This document shows, piece by piece, positions 5,674 to 8,072 of a DNA stretch of 8,072 nt (its first letter is position 1; each line of letters begins with the position of its first letter). A program made the translations under genes and the position numbers. The notes under the pieces are model-generated. The model saw only the letters and a program-made list of their open reading frames with translations. It searched no databases and was not told the DNA's origin. Source of the DNA: Granulicella sp. (GTDB taxonomy: Bacteria > Acidobacteriota > Terriglobia > Terriglobales > Acidobacteriaceae); NCBI GenBank assembly GCA_003133205.1, contig PKWK01000296.1, positions 1 to 8,072 on the forward strand. Direction: 5' to 3'.

Positions 5674-5700
5674 CGTAATGCGTAACGTAACGCACGTCAA
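5674..5700 (-). promoter_or_regulatory. Probable higBA promoter and operator
   Basis: A minus-strand TTGACG (5700-5695) is followed after 17 bp by TACGGT (5677-5672), a weak -10. Between them are three CGTAA repeats on the plus strand (5674-5678, 5681-5685, 5686-5690) and a partial inverted repeat, TGCGT/ACGCA (5679-5683 with 5690-5694). HigA-type antitoxins repress their own operon, so these repeats are the natural operator candidate. Transcription would begin at or very near the GTG start. Confidence 0.4.
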
Positions 5701-5832
5701 GATCTTAACTGCTCGAGGGGGCACCTTCAGAATTGTAGGGAACCCAAGGGCAATTTCGCGCGTATGGCATATGAACAGGCCGTGCGGTGCGATCTTGTTC
5801 ACGGAAACGCTTGTGAAATCCGGAGAAGAATG

Positions 5833-6591
5833 ATGAATCGAATGGTTCCAAGAACATCAGTGTGTTTGGGGTTACTGCTAGCGAGCACCGTCTTCGTCCG
5901 CGCCGCGGCAGCACAGCAACCGGCGTTTGCGGTGGCGACGATTCGACCGAGCGCGGCGGAGGTGCAGTTTGATCGCGACGGCAAGACCGAGATTTCGGCG
6001 GGGATGCTGCGCATGCAGGATGTAACGGTGACCACGTGCATCAAGTGGGCCTACGGGGTGCAGGAGAGCCAAATCACTGGGCCGGACTGGATGCGGTCCG
6101 AGCACTTCGACATCGTTGCCAAGGCGGATGGGCCAGCCAACAGCGACGCGATGAAGCAGATGATGCAGGCCCTGCTGGCGGAGCGGTTCAAACTGGGCTT
6201 CCATCGAGAGAACAAGGAGTCGAAGGCCTTCGCGATGACGGTGGCCAAGGGCGGCGCGAAGCTGCATCTGGTCACCGAGGAAGGCAAATCGTCGCGACAA
6301 AACACTGCCACCGGCACTATTGCCAAGTCGACGACGATGCAGGAGTTCGCGGACTTCATCTCGGGGCCTTTGCAGACGCCGGTGGTGGATGAGACGGGGC
6401 TGACCGGCAAGTATGATTTTGTACTGGACTTCACCACGTATCTTCCGGAAGGCGAGCGCGCCATGAAGGCGGAGATGACCAACATCATCGTGGCCGCGCT
6501 GCAAGGTGAGTTGGGGCTGAAGCTGGAGCCTCGTAAAGTTCCGGTGCAGGTGATGGTGGTCGACCACGTGGAAAAGCCGTCGGAGAATTAG
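5833..6591 (+). CDS. TIGR03435 family (DUF3738) secreted protein of unknown function
   Basis: 252 residues from the chosen ATG. A signal peptide is evident: basic start MNRMVPR, hydrophobic stretch CLGLLLASTVFV, then an Ala-rich cleavage region ending near AAAQQP. The mature part shows the TIGR03435 landmarks: PAFAVATIRPS, a WAYGVQESQITGPDWMRSEH segment, FDIVAKADGP, LLAERFKLGFHRENKESKAFAM, and near the C-terminus VVDETGLTGKYDFVLDFT. The family is found mostly in Acidobacteria and relatives, often in many copies per genome; no biochemical function is established that I know of. The start at 5833 is preferred because GGAG lies 7 bases upstream and the signal peptide begins there; 5830 (ATG) and 5764 (ATG, adding 23 non-signal residues) are the alternatives. 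It is transcribed divergently from higBA and converges on the radical SAM gene, with only 33 bp between their stops. Confidence 0.9.
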   Translation: MNRMVPRTSVCLGLLLASTVFVRAAAAQQPAFAVATIRPSAAEVQFDRDGKTEISAGMLRMQDVTVTTCIKWAYGVQESQITGPDWMRSEHFDIVAKADGPANSDAMKQMMQALLAERFKLGFHRENKESKAFAMTVAKGGAKLHLVTEEGKSSRQNTATGTIAKSTTMQEFADFISGPLQTPVVDETGLTGKYDFVLDFTTYLPEGERAMKAEMTNIIVAALQGELGLKLEPRKVPVQVMVVDHVEKPSEN

Positions 6592-6624
6592 CAGCCGGGG
6601 CTCACGCATCCGCTCGTCCGGCGA

Positions 6625-7983
6625 TTAGGCACTGTGGCAGTGTTTGACCTTGCGTCCGCTGCTGCATGGGCAAGCCTCGTTCCGCCCCACCTTCTTCGCC
6701 GCCGCCCGCCACACCTCATCCTGCTGCGCATACATCCGCATGATCTCCGCCGGAGCCCTCTTCGCTTCGAGCAGGCCGGCCATCATCCGCATCGGCTTTT
6801 CCACGTGTTGGAAGAACTTCTTGTAGCCAGCGCAGAGGTAGTTCAGCCCGGGCTCGCCATCGAGTGTTGAGATAAAGCGGTCTTTCGGGCAGCCGCCGTT
6901 GCAGGCGTACAGCACGTCGCACTCGCGGCAATACTTCGGCAACGCGGTCTGCTTGTCCGTGCCAAACTTGCGCTGCCTTGCCGACGCGACCAGATCGGCC
7001 ATGTGCGTTTCGCGGATGTTGCCGAGTTTGAAGTCCGGCTCGACAAAGTGGTCGCAGGAGTAGAGGTCGCCGGTATGCTCCAGCGCAACCGCATCGCCGC
7101 AGGTGGGCGAGAAGACGCAGAGCGAGTACTGCCCCACGTGCGCTCCCAGCGTTGTGTCGAAGAGTTGAACGTAGACCCTGCCGACGTCGCGGCGAACCCA
7201 CTCGTCGAAGATGTCGATGAGAAATCTTCCCAACTGCTTCGGCTCAACCGACCGGTCCGTGACCCGGTTGCCGGACTGAAGATAGAGCGGGCGGGGATCG
7301 GTGCCACGCGCTCCCCAGCCCAGGTTGGCGACGGGGATAAGGTCGGCGTTTCCGCGCTCAACGATGGGGATGAACTGCATGAATCGGGCTCCCAGATCGT
7401 CGCGGAAAAACCGATACACCTCGACGGTATGCTCCACGTTGCCCGCGTGCACGGTGCAGAGGATATTGCACTCGACCCCATGCTTCTTCAGGGAATTCCA
7501 GCCGCGCATGACCTGGTCAAACGTCCCTCGCCCGCCCTTGTCCACGCGGTACGTGTCGTGCAACTCGCGCGGGCCATCCACGCTGAGCCCGACCAGGAAG
7601 TTGTGCTGTTTGAAGAACGCGCACCACTCGTCGTCGAGCCGCGTTCCGTTGGTCTGGATGGTGTGCTCCACGCGCTGACCGGGTTTGCTGTACTTCTCGA
7701 CCAGTTCCATCGACCGCCGGAAGAAATCGAGGTCCATCAGCGTAGGCTCTCCGCCCTGCCATGCGATGGTGACCTGCGTCGGCTGCGACTCCAGTAATTG
7801 GCGGATGTAGAGTTCCAGAAGATCGTCCGCCATGCGGAAGTCGCTGTCGGGATACAGCGCCTGCTTGGAGAGGAAGAAGCAGTACTTGCAGTCGAGATTG
7901 CACACCGCTCCGGTCGGCTTGGCCAGGACGTGGAAGTAGCCAGGCACCTGTGTCGTGATCGGTGGTGAACTCGCGGCGTCCAT
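6625..7983 (-). CDS. Radical SAM/SPASM anaerobic sulfatase-maturating enzyme-like protein with SEC-C tail
   Basis: 452 residues. The radical SAM cluster motif is CNLDCKYC (Cys28, Cys32, Cys35), with AWQGGEPT (74-81), QTNG (110-113) and GLSVDGP (132-138) as in sulfatase maturases (anSME). The C-terminal SPASM region supplies eight cysteines for two auxiliary [4Fe-4S] clusters: Cys289, Cys295, Cys310, Cys352, Cys355, Cys361, Cys365 and Cys384. Asp311, in the YSCDHFV motif, matches the proposed catalytic aspartate of the clostridial enzyme. These enzymes oxidise a Cys or Ser in sulfatases to formylglycine without oxygen. The tail (432-450, GRNEACPCSSGRKVKHCH) is a SEC-C zinc-binding motif (Cys438, Cys440, Cys449, His450). 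The ATG at 7983 has AGGGG 9 bases upstream and an in-frame TAA shortly before. No sulfatase lies in the window; it may be beyond the right edge or elsewhere. A related peptide-modifying role cannot be excluded, but no precursor peptide is seen. Confidence 0.88.
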   Translation of the reverse strand: MDAASSPPITTQVPGYFHVLAKPTGAVCNLDCKYCFFLSKQALYPDSDFRMADDLLELYIRQLLESQPTQVTIAWQGGEPTLMDLDFFRRSMELVEKYSKPGQRVEHTIQTNGTRLDDEWCAFFKQHNFLVGLSVDGPRELHDTYRVDKGGRGTFDQVMRGWNSLKKHGVECNILCTVHAGNVEHTVEVYRFFRDDLGARFMQFIPIVERGNADLIPVANLGWGARGTDPRPLYLQSGNRVTDRSVEPKQLGRFLIDIFDEWVRRDVGRVYVQLFDTTLGAHVGQYSLCVFSPTCGDAVALEHTGDLYSCDHFVEPDFKLGNIRETHMADLVASARQRKFGTDKQTALPKYCRECDVLYACNGGCPKDRFISTLDGEPGLNYLCAGYKKFFQHVEKPMRMMAGLLEAKRAPAEIMRMYAQQDEVWRAAAKKVGRNEACPCSSGRKVKHCHSA

Positions 7984-8058
7984 GCGATGTAGCCCCTGCT
8001 CTTATCTAATCACGCAACGGGCGCAGGCACACCGGCCCTGCCCGACCACGCCGCCGCC

Positions 8059-8072
8059 CTGACCGCGGTCAG
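8059..8072. repeat. 14-bp perfect palindrome at the window edge
   Basis: CTGACCGCGGTCAG is its own reverse complement. It lies 76 bp upstream of the radical SAM gene start. With the window ending on it, I cannot tell whether it is an operator, part of a larger terminator, or a chance run within a neighbouring gene. Confidence 0.3.

Overview
The window looks like a chromosomal segment of a GC-rich soil acidobacterium of the class Terriglobia (Granulicella/Edaphobacter/Terriglobus-like). The best taxonomic marker is a secreted protein at 5833-6591 of the TIGR03435/DUF3738 'Soil-associated' family, which is expanded mainly in Acidobacteria. The polysaccharide gene at the left edge, the stand-alone phosphorelay and the sulfatase-maturase-type radical SAM enzyme fit that lifestyle. 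The assignment is an inference from protein families, not from a search.

Layout, left to right. Positions 2-892 (+) hold the 3' part of a gene for a GH88/GH105-type unsaturated-glycuronyl hydrolase fused to a GATase/ThuA-like C-terminal domain. A long imperfect stem-loop (910-954) separates it from convergent minus-strand genes. Read right to left, these are a bacterial deoxyhypusine-synthase-like protein (4655-3582), a membrane-anchored hybrid histidine kinase with two receiver domains (3491-1734), a single-domain response regulator (1712-1332) and a free-standing HPt protein (1278-961). The last three form a complete His-Asp-His-Asp phosphorelay with no DNA-binding output inside the window.

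Upstream of the deoxyhypusine-synthase-like gene lies a 436-bp non-coding, partly AT-rich region (4656-5091). It holds two near-identical perfect palindromes and a third partial copy, spaced by about five and six helical turns. It also has a tandem pair of same-sized hairpins and consensus-like promoter hexamers. This is the most interesting unexplained regulatory structure in the window.

Further right is a HigBA-type toxin-antitoxin pair on the minus strand (toxin 5666-5388, antitoxin 5373-5092) with repeat elements just upstream of the toxin start. The divergent TIGR03435 gene follows, and then, convergent to it, a radical SAM/SPASM anaerobic sulfatase-maturase-like gene (7983-6625, minus) with a SEC-C zinc motif at its C-terminus. 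No sulfatase is visible here. The window ends in a 14-bp perfect palindrome.

I found no tRNA, rRNA, CRISPR array or insertion sequence. No wholly novel gene system is evident. The points worth following are the phased operator array and leader of the deoxyhypusine-synthase-like gene, the phosphorelay with a degenerate second receiver, and the fusion at the left edge.
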